The notes beneath the pieces were generated by a model that saw only the letters and a program-made list of their open reading frames with translations, did not search any database and was not told where the DNA came from. From an uncultured Lacticaseibacillus sp. (GTDB taxonomy: Bacteria; Bacillota; Bacilli; Lactobacillales; Lactobacillaceae), in assembly GCA_934293835.1 (NCBI GenBank), contig CAKQZO010000070.1:1-7986 (forward strand): DNA of 7,986 bases, given 5' to 3'. Of this stretch, positions 7,754 through 7,986 are shown one piece after another (position 1 is the stretch's first letter; each line of letters starts with the position of its first letter). A program made the translations under genes and the position numbers.

Positions 7754-7885
7754 ATGTTTCCTCCTGAAATCTCGTTCACTGATAAGCATTGCGCTGGGAC
7801 TGCGAGTGGCCAGCGAGTCCCTTTGAAAACCTGATTCATTAATTGCCCCAGTTGCGAGTACAGTCGTTAGAATAGCTTATACTCG
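7754..7885 (-). promoter_or_regulatory. argD leader with promoter-like box and competing stems
   Basis: Non-coding. On the minus strand TATAAG (7881-7876) is a possible -10 but has no good -35. GCGAGTA (7854-7860) is the exact reverse complement of TACTCGC (7880-7886), flanking that box. GGGACT (7796-7801) pairs with AGTCCC (7816-7821), and the overlapping CGCTGG (7792-7797) pairs with CCAGCG (7810-7815). GCGAGT occurs three times (7802, 7813, 7854), each able to pair with ACTCGC at 7881-7886. TGAAAACCTGATTCA (7824-7838) is a loose dyad, distantly like an arginine-repressor box. AGGAGG (7760-7765) is the argD ribosome site. The single elements are real; their regulatory role is inferred. Confidence 0.4.
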
Positions 7886-7986
7886 CCATTTGTAGGCAGT
7901 TAGGCTCCGCCGAACTGCCGGCCACGCTCCGCCCTGGTTTCTTCGTCGAGCTACGCGTGGCCAACGGGCTAGGCCTAACGGTACAC
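7886..7986 (+). repeat. Repeat copy R5 at the right window edge
   Basis: It starts with TTTGTAGGCAGTTAGGC; the 20 nt from 7886 match 2164-2183 at 18 positions. Next is a hairpin, GGCAGTT (7895-7901) with AACTGCC (7913-7919), extended by GGC/GCC around a TCC loop. Then GGCCACGC (7920-7927) and GCGTGGCC (7955-7962), an exact 8-bp stem, enclose GCTCCGCCCTGGTTT (7926-7940) and the TCGAGCT core (7946-7952). The palindrome TAGGCCTA is at 7969-7976. The end matches R3 closely. The copy runs off the window, so its full extent is unknown. Confidence 0.75.

Noticed and set aside
7754..7789. Earlier ATG for argD at 7789
   Set aside because: It has no ribosome site, and the AGGAGG at 7760-7765 points to the ATG at 7753.
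7754..7885. T-box or other known riboswitch before argD
   Set aside because: No T-box antiterminator sequence and no terminator with a U-run is seen.

Overview
The window looks like chromosomal DNA of a GC-rich lactic acid bacterium, probably in Lactobacillaceae. This is inferred from strong AGGAGG-type ribosome binding sites, the protein flavour, and the order acnA-citZ-icd, which recalls the partial TCA operon of streptococci and other Lactobacillales. Genus and species cannot be fixed from the sequence. All five convincing genes lie on the minus strand, so transcription runs from high to low coordinates. The many long plus-strand reading frames are antisense shadows typical of GC-rich genes.

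Layout in the direction of transcription. (1) 7986-7754: a non-coding leader that begins inside a dispersed palindromic repeat and carries several short, competing inverted repeats. (2) argD (7753-6614) and argF (6614-5595), translationally coupled through a TAATG overlap. (3) 5592-5548: a 20-bp stem-loop just after the argF stop, then an AT-rich promoter region. (4) acnA (5349-2746), aconitase. (5) 2745-2031: a 715-bp non-coding spacer packed with modular, partly palindromic repeats. (6) citZ (2030-930), citrate synthase. (7) icd (916 to beyond base 1), isocitrate dehydrogenase, 13 nt after citZ and cut by the window edge.

The genes form one metabolic line. Citrate synthase, aconitase and isocitrate dehydrogenase make the oxidative TCA branch from oxaloacetate and acetyl-CoA to 2-oxoglutarate, the precursor of glutamate. 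ArgD uses glutamate as amino donor to make N-acetylornithine, and ArgF carbamoylates ornithine to citrulline. The locus therefore places 2-oxoglutarate supply directly beside arginine synthesis. That link is inferred from known family functions and gene order.

The protein-coding content is ordinary. The least explained part is the acnA-citZ spacer together with the right window end. These share a repeat family with a TCGAGCT core (five copies), a GCTCCGCTCTGGTTT module and a GTAGGCAGT module, and they include a 178-nt imperfect long inverted repeat. I see no CRISPR array, tRNA, rRNA, transposase or phage gene.
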